The notes: generated by a model from the sequence alone, not told the origin. DNA of 18,598 nt from JBBILG01 sp037445085 (GCA_037445085.1 JBBILG010000032.1:1-18598), one strand, 5' to 3'; positions 9,269 through 16,718 are shown, numbered from the stretch's first letter. Program-made: numbers and translations.

Positions 9269-10255
9269 TCACGCCGGCCTGCGCCAAAGCCGCACGCCCC
9301 GCTGCCGGAGCAGCCACAGTGGATGGCGCGGCAGGCAGGCCGCGATCAGCAGAAGGCCGGCGAGTGCAGCCAGCAGGCGATTGATTTCCAGCGGGGCGAT
9401 GTCGCGCCACACCGGCTTCAGGGCATCCACCGCGGCGAGCACACGGGCGAAACTGTCGCCGCGCACGTAATCGCTACCGATCTCGGCGGTGTAGCGCTTG
9501 AGGTAGTCCTCGTCCAGTCTGGAGGAATAGCGCGTGGCGTCGCTCAGCGCCACGCCCTCTTCGCGCGCGCCGAGATTTTCCTGCGAGATCTGCGCAATCC
9601 CGGGCTGCACGGCGAAGCCTTCCACCGACCAGTAGCCCAGCAGCTTGTTGTGCTCGTCATACTTGGGGATGGGCGTGCCCTTGTCGCTGCCGATGCCGAC
9701 CACCAGCCAGCCCTTGCCGCCCTGGAAACCGCCGAGGTCGAGGGTGTTGAAGGCGTGCAGGCGCGGCACCTCCTCGCCATCGGTGAAGAACACCACCTGC
9801 ACCGGTTCCTGTAGGGTGCGGGTGAGATGGGCGATGGCGTGCGCCGCATGGCGCAGCCGCGAGTTGCCTGACCAGGCCATGCGCCATTCCATGTGGGCGA
9901 TGTTGTCCTGGATGGCATCGTAATTTCGGCATACCTCGATTGGGCTGTATTGCAGCGCCACGCTGGCGCCGGCGAAGAAGGCCATGCCGACCTTGGTGCC
10001 GCAGGGCATGCCGGCCACCATGTCCCGCAGCAGGCGACGCGTGTAGGCGATGCGGCTGGCCGGCTCGCCGGCGAGCCGCATGTCCTCGGTATTCATGCTC
10101 TGGGTGATGTCCACCACGAACAGGAAGCTGTAGATGTCGCGCTGCACCGGCAGCGTCGGCCGCAGCAGGGCCGTCAGCAACAGCAGCGAGGCCGCCGCGA
10201 GCAGGGCGGCCTCGCGGTGATGCCTGAACTTGTCCAATAATGCGAAGAATTTCAT
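9269..10255 (-). CDS. mxaL: MxaL: VWA-domain accessory protein of methanol dehydrogenase maturation
   Basis: Membrane-anchored VWA protein of 328 residues. An N-terminal helix (about 16-31) leads into LLRPTLPVQRDIYSF and a VWA domain with the metal motif DITQS at Asp49 plus VVFFTDGEE. A C-terminal helix near residues 295-310 is followed by a basic tail. In methylotrophs MxaA, MxaK and MxaL are needed to insert calcium into the PQQ methanol dehydrogenase. Position (after mxaK) and architecture both support MxaL. The ATG at 10255 was chosen; a TTG two codons upstream is an alternative, and neither has a strong ribosome site. It lies 36 nt after mxaK and 8 nt before its own duplicate. Confidence 0.85.
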   Translation of the reverse strand: MKFFALLDKFRHHREAALLAAASLLLLTALLRPTLPVQRDIYSFLFVVDITQSMNTEDMRLAGEPASRIAYTRRLLRDMVAGMPCGTKVGMAFFAGASVALQYSPIEVCRNYDAIQDNIAHMEWRMAWSGNSRLRHAAHAIAHLTRTLQEPVQVVFFTDGEEVPRLHAFNTLDLGGFQGGKGWLVVGIGSDKGTPIPKYDEHNKLLGYWSVEGFAVQPGIAQISQENLGAREEGVALSDATRYSSRLDEDYLKRYTAEIGSDYVRGDSFARVLAAVDALKPVWRDIAPLEINRLLAALAGLLLIAACLPRHPLWLLRQRGVRLWRRPA

Positions 10256-10291
10256 ATGCAATCGAAAGAGGGCCGGACGGAGAGCATGAAA

Positions 10292-10858
10292 TCAGGGAAG
10301 TCCGACCGGAATGTTGCCCATGATCAGCCCCGGTGAATCCGAATCGCCCACGCCGGGAGAGGGCTCTTCGGGCAGGATGCTGAGCACGCGGTCGAGGTTG
10401 TGGCGGGCATCCCATTGCGTCTCGTCCAGACGCAGCGATTGCAGATAAGCGCCCTTGGCCTGGGCAAAGAGATAATTCGCCTCGTCGCGCACCGTCATGT
10501 CGCGGCCGTGGATGGAGAGTCCGCGCAGGAAGAAGATGTTGCCCATGCTGTAGTGCACCGCCGCCTGCTGCGCCGGGGTGCCGTGCTCCAGCAGCTGCAG
10601 GAACAGCAGGGTGGCGTCCTGGTAGCGGCCGCCTCTGGCCAGCCAGTAGGCGGCGGCGAACCTGGCCTCGAAGCTGCCGGTGTCGGTGGCCGGTGTCTTG
10701 CCTGCCAGCACCGCCTGGTTGAAGGCCTCGATCTGCCCGATGCGCACGGCCTGCCAGGCCGCGCCGGCGCCGCTGGCAACGGCGGCCATGATCAGCACCA
10801 GTGTCAGTTTTCTCGCGTTCAGCGCCATGGAGGGCCCCCTTTGGACAAGAAGCATCAT
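10292..10858 (-). CDS. mxaK: MxaK-like anchored accessory protein
   Basis: A small protein of about 188 residues. An N-terminal membrane anchor (LTLVLIMAAVASGAGAA) is followed by a mostly helical periplasmic part resembling a TPR-type repeat (FAAAYWLARGGRYQDATLLF, then QQAAVHYSMGNIFFLRG). The C-terminus has NYLFAQAKGAYLQSLRLDE, DARHNLDRVL and a Pro/Gly-rich tail. This matches MxaK of the calcium-insertion group. ATG 10858 overlaps the mxaC stop as ATGA. A second ATG at 10828 has AAAGGGGG just upstream and starts directly at the anchor (178 residues); either may be used. The strong hairpin at 10832-10882 covers both start regions, which makes expression of this gene likely to be structure-dependent. 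Confidence 0.82.
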   Translation of the reverse strand: MMLLVQRGPSMALNARKLTLVLIMAAVASGAGAAWQAVRIGQIEAFNQAVLAGKTPATDTGSFEARFAAAYWLARGGRYQDATLLFLQLLEHGTPAQQAAVHYSMGNIFFLRGLSIHGRDMTVRDEANYLFAQAKGAYLQSLRLDETQWDARHNLDRVLSILPEEPSPGVGDSDSPGLIMGNIPVGLP

Positions 10859-10882
10859 TTGTTTCTTGTCCAAAGGGGCCCC
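10832..10882 (-). other. Long hairpin spanning the mxaC/mxaK junction
   Basis: Arms 10832-10853 and 10861-10882 pair over 22 positions, with one C/C mismatch (10835/10879) and one wobble position, around a 7-nt loop. The inner 16 bp (10836-10851 with 10863-10878) are perfect. It includes the end of mxaC, its stop, and the possible mxaK starts. There is no U-run after it, so it is not a standard terminator. It could act in translation control or as an mRNA stability boundary, or be an inserted palindromic element. Confidence 0.75.
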
Positions 10883-11850
10883 CTGACCTCGATCAGTTTG
10901 AGAGCCAGGAGCAGCCCGATCAGCAGCGCCGCCAGCGCAAAGCAGTGTGACGTGTAGTCGTGGCCGGGGATCAGCTCCTGGTAGCGGATGGCCTTTTTTT
11001 CCTTGCGGTTGATGTCCTCGATGGCCATGGCCAGCGATTGCGGGTCTTCCGCTTCGTAAGCCTGGTAGTGGGTACGCAGGGTCTGGAAATACTGGTGCAG
11101 CTCGATGGCCAGTGGCAGCAGCAACTGGTCTTCGGGCTGCTTGTAATCCTCGAAGATGCTGACGGCCCCCGGCTGGCGCAGCACGATCCAGTACAGGGTG
11201 ACGTTCATGCGCGCCAGCCAGTCGCGGATTTTCTGCTGGGCTTCGGCCCCTATGCGGCCGGCGCCGTCGGACAGCAGCACGATGGCGCGCGCGCCGGAAT
11301 CCGGCGCCTTGTCGAACATGGAGAGCGCCATGGAGAGCCCGCTGCCGATGTTGGTCTGAAACAGGCCGGGGCCGCCTGCGGCATCCACGGCGGCGAGGAT
11401 GGCCTCGCGGCTCTGGGTGAGCGGCATCACGTACATGGCGGAGTTGCTGAAGGTGACCATGCCGAACATGTCGTGCTTGCGCTGCTTGATGAATTCGGTG
11501 ATCAGCCGGCGGGCGGCGGCGGATTTGGATTCGCCGGCACGGCCGCTTTGCATGGAGCCGGAGAAGGGGTCGTCCATGCTGGCGCTGCGGTCTATGGCGA
11601 GCACAATCTGGGCGCCGATGCCGACGCGCTCCACCTGCCGTGTCGCGGTGTGCGGGCCGGCCACGCCGAGGATGATGGCGGCGAGCGCCAGGGCGGCGAG
11701 AATCTTGAGCAGCAGTCCGACCAGGTCGGACAGGCGGTCGCGCGGCAGCAGCGCGAGCCAGGAATAGGCGTGGCTGTGGCTGCGCTCCAGCAGCAGGGGC
11801 AGCAGCGCCAGCGGCAGCAGGAACAGCACCCAGTAGGTCGTGAACAGCAT
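10855..11850 (-). CDS. mxaC: MxaC: VWA-domain membrane protein
   Basis: A 331-residue protein with two N-terminal membrane helices (about 5-21 and 44-64, separated by a short basic loop), a VWA domain and a C-terminal helix (CFALAALLIGLLLALKLIEV). The metal-ion-dependent adhesion site is complete: DRSAS beginning at Asp87, the Thr of FQTNIGSG, and SDGAG. This layout is that of MxaC, also described as BatA-like. The ATG at 11850 has AGGTG 6 nt upstream. A GTG at 11859 adjoining the mxaA stop is possible. The last residues (VRGPLWTRNK) are encoded by one arm of the junction hairpin. The stop overlaps an mxaK ATG. Confidence 0.87.
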   Translation of the reverse strand: MLFTTYWVLFLLPLALLPLLLERSHSHAYSWLALLPRDRLSDLVGLLLKILAALALAAIILGVAGPHTATRQVERVGIGAQIVLAIDRSASMDDPFSGSMQSGRAGESKSAAARRLITEFIKQRKHDMFGMVTFSNSAMYVMPLTQSREAILAAVDAAGGPGLFQTNIGSGLSMALSMFDKAPDSGARAIVLLSDGAGRIGAEAQQKIRDWLARMNVTLYWIVLRQPGAVSIFEDYKQPEDQLLLPLAIELHQYFQTLRTHYQAYEAEDPQSLAMAIEDINRKEKKAIRYQELIPGHDYTSHCFALAALLIGLLLALKLIEVRGPLWTRNK

Positions 11851-11859
11851 GGCAAACAC

Positions 11860-12789
11860 CTAGCTCAGCCCGCGCTCGCAGTCACGGCAGCGGCGGCAGA
11901 ACCGGTGCAGCCAGGCGTGGACATCGTCGATGCCGTGTTGGGCGCCGGGGTCGAAGAACACCGCGCGCGACAGGGTGAAGAAGCGGCCGATGTCCTCCGC
12001 CAGCGGCGCGAAGCCGGGCTTGCGTCGCAGGAAGCCATCGGCGTCGAACACGCTGGCGCCGGCGGCGGCGTTGAAAGCTTGGTGCAGTCGCGTGATGGCC
12101 CGCTGCAGGCCGGCATCGCCGGCGGGCAGCCTTTTCAGGTCGCGGCCGGCGCGGGCGAAAGGGCCGCCCATGCGCGGCAGCCAGCGGCGGCTGCCCAGGA
12201 TGTAGAGCAGGCCGAGCAGGGACAGCGCGCAAATGCCCAGCAGCCCCCACAGCAGCTTTTGCGCCGGGCCGGCATCCAGCAGCAGTGGGCCGCGGTAGCC
12301 GCTCATGTCCTTTTCCACCACCACGTTGCCGAACACCGCCAGCGGCGAGATGCGGAAATTCCAGCTTGGAATGCGCACCGAGAAATTCTCGCCCTTGCCG
12401 CCGAACCTGACGAATTCCGGCGGCAGTGCCGCCGGCTTGGCGGTGACACCGCGGGTGAACACCTGGTAGGTGAGCCGCAGGGTATACACGTTCTTGCCCG
12501 GCCGGGCGGATTTTTCCACCCGCACCGCGTAGGTCTCGATGCCCTGTTTCTGGTTGCGGTGCAGCTTCTGCGTGCCGGGCACCGGCAACGAGGTGGGCAG
12601 CAGCTCATAGGGCTGCTCCACTTCCAGGATGATGGTGCGGGTGATCTTGTCGCCCACGGTGTAGCCGACCTCGCGCGCCGGCTCGATGGTGCGGATGCTG
12701 ACGCGCGGATCGCTGGTGACGCCGTCCTCGGCGAAGGCGGGGACGGCAAGCAGCCAGAGCAGGGAGAGGAGGGCGGTCAGCGTTTTCAT
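11860..12789 (-). CDS. mxaA: MxaA: exported membrane protein of the mxa accessory group
   Basis: A 309-residue product with a signal peptide (MKTLTALLSLLWLLAVPAFA, about 20 residues). A periplasmic beta-rich domain follows (about 21-170, with VGYTVGDKITRTIILEV and SFRIS-like strands around WNFRISPLAV). One membrane helix (about 180-205, LLWGLLGICALSLLGLLYIL) leads to a cytoplasmic tail with Cys residues at the end (RFCRRCRDCERG). The order signal-beta domain-helix is that of MxaA, required for calcium insertion in methanol dehydrogenase. The start overlaps the mxaS stop (ATGA), so it is translationally coupled. The terminal Cys cluster (three Cys in about seven residues) is notable and might bind metal. 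Confidence 0.85.
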   Translation of the reverse strand: MKTLTALLSLLWLLAVPAFAEDGVTSDPRVSIRTIEPAREVGYTVGDKITRTIILEVEQPYELLPTSLPVPGTQKLHRNQKQGIETYAVRVEKSARPGKNVYTLRLTYQVFTRGVTAKPAALPPEFVRFGGKGENFSVRIPSWNFRISPLAVFGNVVVEKDMSGYRGPLLLDAGPAQKLLWGLLGICALSLLGLLYILGSRRWLPRMGGPFARAGRDLKRLPAGDAGLQRAITRLHQAFNAAAGASVFDADGFLRRKPGFAPLAEDIGRFFTLSRAVFFDPGAQHGIDDVHAWLHRFCRRCRDCERGLS

Positions 12790-13655
12790 GTCTGGGCGGC
12801 CATGAACTGGTAGAAGTATTCGGTGAGGTCGTCCGGCTCAAAACCGTCCTCGATGAACAGCGGCGGCATGTCGCAGCGCATGAACAGCTGCAGCAGGACC
12901 TCGCGCCGCTCGGCGAAAGCCTGCAGGATGCGCTCGCGGTAACTGCGACGCAGGAACAGCGTGCGTTTCGCGCCGGTTTCGGGGTCGGTGACGCTGGCCA
13001 CACCGAATTCGGGCAAGTTGCGGTATTCGGCGGCATCCCACAGCACCAGGGGCACCACGTGATGGCGCATCAGGGAGGACAGGCCCTGTTCCAGCTCGTT
13101 CAGCGGCATGTGGAAGTCGGAGACCAGCAGCACCAGCGACCTTTCCCGCGACAGGAAGCGGCTGGCGTCGCACAATCCCCGCGCGCCGGCGGGACCGGGC
13201 CGATGGCCCGCCAGGCGCTCGGCCAGCTCGAAGGCGCCGTGCACCTTGACGCTGGAGGTGAACAGCCAGTCCTCGCGCACCGTGTCGTCGAAGCCGACGA
13301 AACCGAACGGATCGTTGACGCGGAAGGCGGACCACGCGGCGGAGGCGGTGATTTCGGCGGCCACTTCCAGCTTGCGCAGCCGGCCGGAAAAGCCCATGGA
13401 GCCGGACAGGTCGCACACCACATGGACCGGGACGGCGCTTCTCTGGTTGAAAATGCGCACCCAGACCTGGTCGAACGGGTCGCGCAGGGTCTGGCGCAGG
13501 TCGATGCGGCGCGGGTCGGGATAGGCGATGAGCGGCGCATGGCCGCGGAATTCCATGCCCACTCCGCGCTCGGCGCTGGCATGCCGCCCCGGATGGCGGC
13601 CGCGCGTGCGCCAGCCGATGCGGTAGTTGAACTCCCTGGCCTTTGCCGGAATCAT
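12786..13655 (-). CDS. mxaS: MxaS: DUF58 protein with VWA-like fold
   Basis: A soluble protein of 289 residues without signal peptide or membrane helix, typical of DUF58 proteins encoded next to MoxR ATPases. The N-terminal part has FNYRIGWRTRGRHPGRH, with the conserved charged GRH region. The VWA-like core carries CDLSGSM, with the DxSxS metal motif starting at Asp82, then FVGFDDTVREDW and VLLVSDFHMPLNELE. It presumably acts with MxaR as a cytoplasmic pair supporting assembly of periplasmic methanol dehydrogenase. Its ATG shares one base with the mxaR stop (TGATG), and its stop overlaps the mxaA start, so all three genes are translationally linked. Confidence 0.87.
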   Translation of the reverse strand: MIPAKAREFNYRIGWRTRGRHPGRHASAERGVGMEFRGHAPLIAYPDPRRIDLRQTLRDPFDQVWVRIFNQRSAVPVHVVCDLSGSMGFSGRLRKLEVAAEITASAAWSAFRVNDPFGFVGFDDTVREDWLFTSSVKVHGAFELAERLAGHRPGPAGARGLCDASRFLSRERSLVLLVSDFHMPLNELEQGLSSLMRHHVVPLVLWDAAEYRNLPEFGVASVTDPETGAKRTLFLRRSYRERILQAFAERREVLLQLFMRCDMPPLFIEDGFEPDDLTEYFYQFMAAQT

Positions 13656-14680
13656 CAGGGCGCGACGACGACGTTGACGATGCCCGACAGCAGCTTGCGA
13701 GCGATTTCCGTGCGGCGCATCTCATACACCGGGCTGAACACCAGGCGGTGGGCCACGGTCTCGTGGAACACGGCGTGAATGTCCTCCGGCAGCACCGCGG
13801 CGCGGCCGTTGAGCCAGGCATTGACGCGCGCCGCGCGCAGCATCATGGACATGCCGCGCGGGCTGGCGCCGGCCAGCAGCAGGCGGCCGACGTCCACGCC
13901 GTCGATGTGCACGCCGTACTGCGCCGGGTTGCGGGCGGCCTGCCATAGGTGCAGGGCGTACTTGCGCAGGGCGGGGCTCGCCTGCACGTGTTCCTGCAGG
14001 GTCGCGGCGATGGTATTGAGCCGGTCGAAGTGCAGCACGTCGGGCCGCACCTGCTCCACCAGGCGGTCCACGTCGTGAAAGCGCGTGTCGAACATCAGCG
14101 ATTCCATGATGTCCTCGTCGTGCGGCACGGCGATGGGAATTTCCATCATGAAACGGTCGCGCGCGGCGGAAGGGATCTCGAAGGTCTCTTCCTTTTCCAC
14201 CTGGTTGCGGTCGGCGAACACCTGCATGTGCGGGAAGTCGTGCTCCCTGTTGAAGGCGGACAGGGTGCGCTCCGCCATCACGCGCAGCAGCAGCGAGTGC
14301 ACCTGCGGGCGGGCACGGTTGATTTCGTTGAAGAAGAACACCGCCAGCGATTCTCCGCAGCGCAGCAGCGGGCCGGCATCCACGTGCGGGCGGCCGTCAT
14401 CGCCGAGATAGGTGTGGTAGACCAGATCGTTGGGCATCAGGTCGATGGTGCCCTCGATGCGCTCGTAGCCGCCGCCGATGCCGCGCGTGAAGGCGCGCAG
14501 CAGGGTGGTCTTGCCCACGCCGACATCGCCTTCCAGCAGCACGTGGCCGCGCGAGAAGATCGCCGTGGTGATGAGGCGGATCGGCCGCTGCTGGCCGATG
14601 ACCACCTTGTTGACTTCGGCCTCGAGTTGCAGCGCCTGCTCGCGCCATGCGGCCAGTTGGCTGTCGGTTGCTCTCTCCAT
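13655..14680 (-). CDS. mxaR: MxaR: MoxR-family AAA+ ATPase
   Basis: A cytoplasmic AAA+ ATPase of 341 residues and the first gene of the operon. The Walker A loop is GDVGVGKT (residues 51-58), the Walker B strand FFFNEINRA (about 115-123), and the sensor region AARDRFMMEI. The C-terminal lid helices carry GASPRGMSMMLRAARVNAWLNGR, the standard MoxR signature. MoxR ATPases act as chaperones for VWA-protein partners, here MxaS, C and L. A strong ribosome site (GAGGAG) lies about 5 nt before the ATG. The preceding 260 nt hold no gene, so the operon promoter is expected there. No mxaFJGI genes precede it. Confidence 0.9.
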   Translation of the reverse strand: MERATDSQLAAWREQALQLEAEVNKVVIGQQRPIRLITTAIFSRGHVLLEGDVGVGKTTLLRAFTRGIGGGYERIEGTIDLMPNDLVYHTYLGDDGRPHVDAGPLLRCGESLAVFFFNEINRARPQVHSLLLRVMAERTLSAFNREHDFPHMQVFADRNQVEKEETFEIPSAARDRFMMEIPIAVPHDEDIMESLMFDTRFHDVDRLVEQVRPDVLHFDRLNTIAATLQEHVQASPALRKYALHLWQAARNPAQYGVHIDGVDVGRLLLAGASPRGMSMMLRAARVNAWLNGRAAVLPEDIHAVFHETVAHRLVFSPVYEMRRTEIARKLLSGIVNVVVAP

Positions 14681-14771
14681 GATCTCCTCGTGAGCGTGGG
14701 ATGGGGGTGCTGTTGTTGTGCTGCAGGGTGTTCCGTCAGTCTACCCAAACATTCCCATTCGAGCACCCTCC

Positions 14772-14777
14772 AGTATA
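14772..14777 (-). promoter_or_regulatory. Possible -10 element for the mxaR operon; otherwise empty 14681-14940 spacer
   Basis: On the minus strand TATACT (14777 down to 14772) is close to the sigma-70 -10 consensus and would give a leader of about 85 nt before mxaR. No good -35 is found at the right distance, so an activator may be needed. The remaining spacer (to 14940) is GC-rich with short inverted repeats (GGGCC/GGCCC at 14855-14867; CCGGCAA/TTGCCGG at 14870-14876 and 14914-14920) and no convincing gene. Confidence 0.3.
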
Positions 14778-14940
14778 AGGCGAATTCAGAACTCGCCGCC
14801 AACGGGCAAACGACCACTCCCGTCGCTTCATGGCGGCTTCGCACTCCCTTTGGCGGGCCGACGGCCCCTCCGGCAATCGGCCCCGACCGGCGTTCCGCCC
14901 ACGCTGCGCTGATTTGCCGGAATGATGGCGCGGACGTTAG

Positions 14941-15309
14941 TTACAGGATCAGCGCCGCGGCGACGTGGCGGCCTTCGGCCATGAGGATGTTGTAGGTGCG
15001 GCAGGCGGCGGGGGTGCTCATGCATTCCAGGCCGATACCGCGTTCGGTGAGGGCGCGGCCGAGGCGCGGGTGCAGGAAGCGGTGCTCGGCGCCGGCGCCG
15101 AGCAGCACCAGTTCCGGCGCCAGTTCAGCGATGCGTTCGAGATGGGCGGCGGCGAGGCTGGCGAAATCGGTGGCCTCCCAGTCGGTCACCAGCCGGTTGG
15201 GCAGCACGATCAGGCTGCGCTGGTGGCGCCATTCGTTGATCTCCACCCAGCCCGGCCCGCAGGCGGTGATGATCTGGCTGCCGGCGGCGTGCAGGAGATG
15301 GAGCTTCAT
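14941..15309 (-). CDS. Mth938-like domain protein (DUF498 family)
   Basis: A 122-residue soluble protein. It begins MKLHLLHAAGSQIITACGPG and contains RSLIVLPNRLVTDWEA, then LVLLGAGAEHRFLHPRL and CMSTPAACRTYNILMAEGR, which is the compact Mth938 fold signature (LLGxG...; STxAACRTYN). The family is widespread in proteobacteria, and its biochemical role is not established beyond links to the mitochondrial NDUFAF3 assembly factor. ATG 15309 was chosen because the longer frame adds unlike residues. It is divergent from alaA across about 60 nt. The window gives no direct functional clue. Confidence 0.85.
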   Translation of the reverse strand: MKLHLLHAAGSQIITACGPGWVEINEWRHQRSLIVLPNRLVTDWEATDFASLAAAHLERIAELAPELVLLGAGAEHRFLHPRLGRALTERGIGLECMSTPAACRTYNILMAEGRHVAAALIL

Positions 15310-15334
15310 GGCTGTGCAGGCGGGTAGTTTGAAG

Positions 15335-15340
15335 TAAAAT
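15335..15340 (+). promoter_or_regulatory. Possible -10 element of the alaA-hom-thrC unit
   Basis: TAAAAT at 15335-15340 resembles a sigma-70 -10 box and would place the transcript start about 23 nt before the GTG of alaA. No -35 match is found 16-18 nt upstream, so this is weak. Confidence 0.3.
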
Positions 15341-15369
15341 AGCACACTTTTTCAACGCTTGGCCTCGCC

Positions 15370-16608
15370 GTGCAACCCGTCCTCATATCGCTCAAGCTCA
15401 ACAACGTCTGCTACGACATCCGCGGCCCGGTGCTGGCGCGCGCCCGCGAGATGGAGGACGAAGGCCACCGCATCATCAAGCTCAACATCGGCAATCCGGC
15501 GCCATTCGGCTTCGAAGCGCCGGAGGAGATCGTGCAGGATGTGATCCACAACCTGTCGGCCGCCTCGGGCTACAGCGATTCCAAGGGGCTGTTCTCGGCG
15601 CGCCGCGCCATCGTGCACTACAGCCAGCAGAAAAAAATCGCCGGCGTGACCACCGACGACGTCATCGTCGGCAACGGCGTGTCCGAACTGATCGTGATGG
15701 CCATGCAGGCGCTGCTCAACAATGGTGACCAGATCCTGGTGCCGGCGCCGGACTATCCGCTATGGACGGCGGCGGTGAGCCTGTCCGGTGGCGTGCCGCG
15801 CCACTATCTGTGCGACGAGGCGGCCGACTGGCTGCCCGACCTCAAGGATATCGAGAGCAAGATCACCGCCAACACGCGCGGGATTGTCATCATCAACCCC
15901 AATAACCCGACCGGGGCGCTGTATCCGCGCGAAATCCTGGAAGGCATCATCGAAATCGCCCGCAGGCACGACCTCATCATCTTCGCCGACGAGATCTACG
16001 ACAAGGTGCTCTACGACGGCAACGAGCACGCGTCCATCGCCGCGCTGGCGGACGACGTGCTGTTCGTCACTTTCAACGGGTTGTCCAAGAACTACCGTTC
16101 GTGCGGCTATCGCGCCGGCTGGCTGGTGGTGTCCGGCGAGAAGCGCCACGCCCGGGACTACATCGAAGGGCTCAACATGCTGGCCTCGATGCGGCTGTGC
16201 GCCAACGTGCCCGGGCAGTTCGCCATCCAGACCGCGCTGGGCGGCTACCAGAGCATCAACGAGCTGGTGGCGCCCGGCGGGCGCCTGTGCCGCCAGCGGG
16301 ATCTCGCCTGGAAATTGCTCACGGATATTCCCGGCATCACCTGCACCAGGCCCAAGGGCGCCATGTATCTCTTCCCGCGGCTGGATCCGGAAACCTATCC
16401 GATCGACGACGACCAGCAGCTCATCCTCGACCTGTTGCTGGAAGAGAAGGTGCTGCTGGTGCAGGGCAGCGGCTTCAACTGGCCGCACCCGGACCATTTC
16501 CGGCTGGTGTTCCTGCCCGGCGCGGACGATCTCACGGAAGCGCTCGGCCGCATCGCGCGCTTTCTGGATATGTATCGCAGGAAGCATGGAAATTCATCAA
16601 TACGGTGA
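15370..16608 (+). CDS. alaA: Glutamate-pyruvate (alanine) aminotransferase AlaA
   Basis: PLP-dependent class I aminotransferase, 412 residues, that forms alanine from pyruvate and glutamate in the cytoplasm. It closely follows E. coli AlaA (YfbQ, 405 residues): LNNVCYDIRGPVL at the N-terminus, IKLNIGNPAPFGFEAPEEI, APDYPLWTAAVSLSGG and IINPNNPTGALY. DLIIFADEIYDKVLYD follows. The PLP lysine is Lys240 in FNGLSKNYRS, and ASMRLCANVPGQFAIQTAL is also kept. The start is GTG 15370, set by fit to the family; no good ribosome site is seen. The stop TGA lies at the edge of the inverted-repeat spacer before hom. It is first in an amino-acid biosynthesis run with hom and thrC. Confidence 0.95.
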   Translation: MQPVLISLKLNNVCYDIRGPVLARAREMEDEGHRIIKLNIGNPAPFGFEAPEEIVQDVIHNLSAASGYSDSKGLFSARRAIVHYSQQKKIAGVTTDDVIVGNGVSELIVMAMQALLNNGDQILVPAPDYPLWTAAVSLSGGVPRHYLCDEAADWLPDLKDIESKITANTRGIVIINPNNPTGALYPREILEGIIEIARRHDLIIFADEIYDKVLYDGNEHASIAALADDVLFVTFNGLSKNYRSCGYRAGWLVVSGEKRHARDYIEGLNMLASMRLCANVPGQFAIQTALGGYQSINELVAPGGRLCRQRDLAWKLLTDIPGITCTRPKGAMYLFPRLDPETYPIDDDQQLILDLLLEEKVLLVQGSGFNWPHPDHFRLVFLPGADDLTEALGRIARFLDMYRRKHGNSSIR

Positions 16609-16708
16609 AGGGGGAAGGGTGAAGGGAGCTACCCACCCGGCGCTGCGCGCCACCCTCCCTGCCAGGAGGGGAGGTGTTACCCTTCCCCCTTTCTCCTTCC
16701 TCCTTCAC
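16605..16708. repeat. Purine/pyrimidine inverted repeat filling the alaA-hom spacer
   Basis: A perfect 13-bp inverted repeat (AAGGGGGAAGGGT at 16608-16620, its complement at 16679-16691) surrounds a second small stem (CCCTCC at 16653-16658, GGAGGG at 16665-16670). An outer alternative pair is GTGAAGG at 16605-16611 with CCTTCAC at 16702-16708. The whole 104-nt element begins over the alaA stop codon and ends 10 nt before the hom ATG. This looks like a REP/MITE-like intergenic palindrome. Whether it recurs in the genome cannot be told here. Confidence 0.65.
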
Positions 16709-16718
16709 GGACTTTGAT

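Noticed and set aside
9261..9410. Longer N-terminus for the second mxaL gene
   Set aside because: The extra 50 residues come from translating the end of mxaL in another frame; the start at 9260 has a ribosome site and matches the paralogue.
10960..12813. 617-codon open frame on the plus strand
   Set aside because: It runs antisense across mxaC and mxaA, which carry clear VWA and signal-peptide features; no recognisable domain is seen in the plus frame.
16674..16718. Longer N-terminus for homoserine dehydrogenase
   Set aside because: These codons are the palindromic repeat; the family N-terminus begins at 16719.
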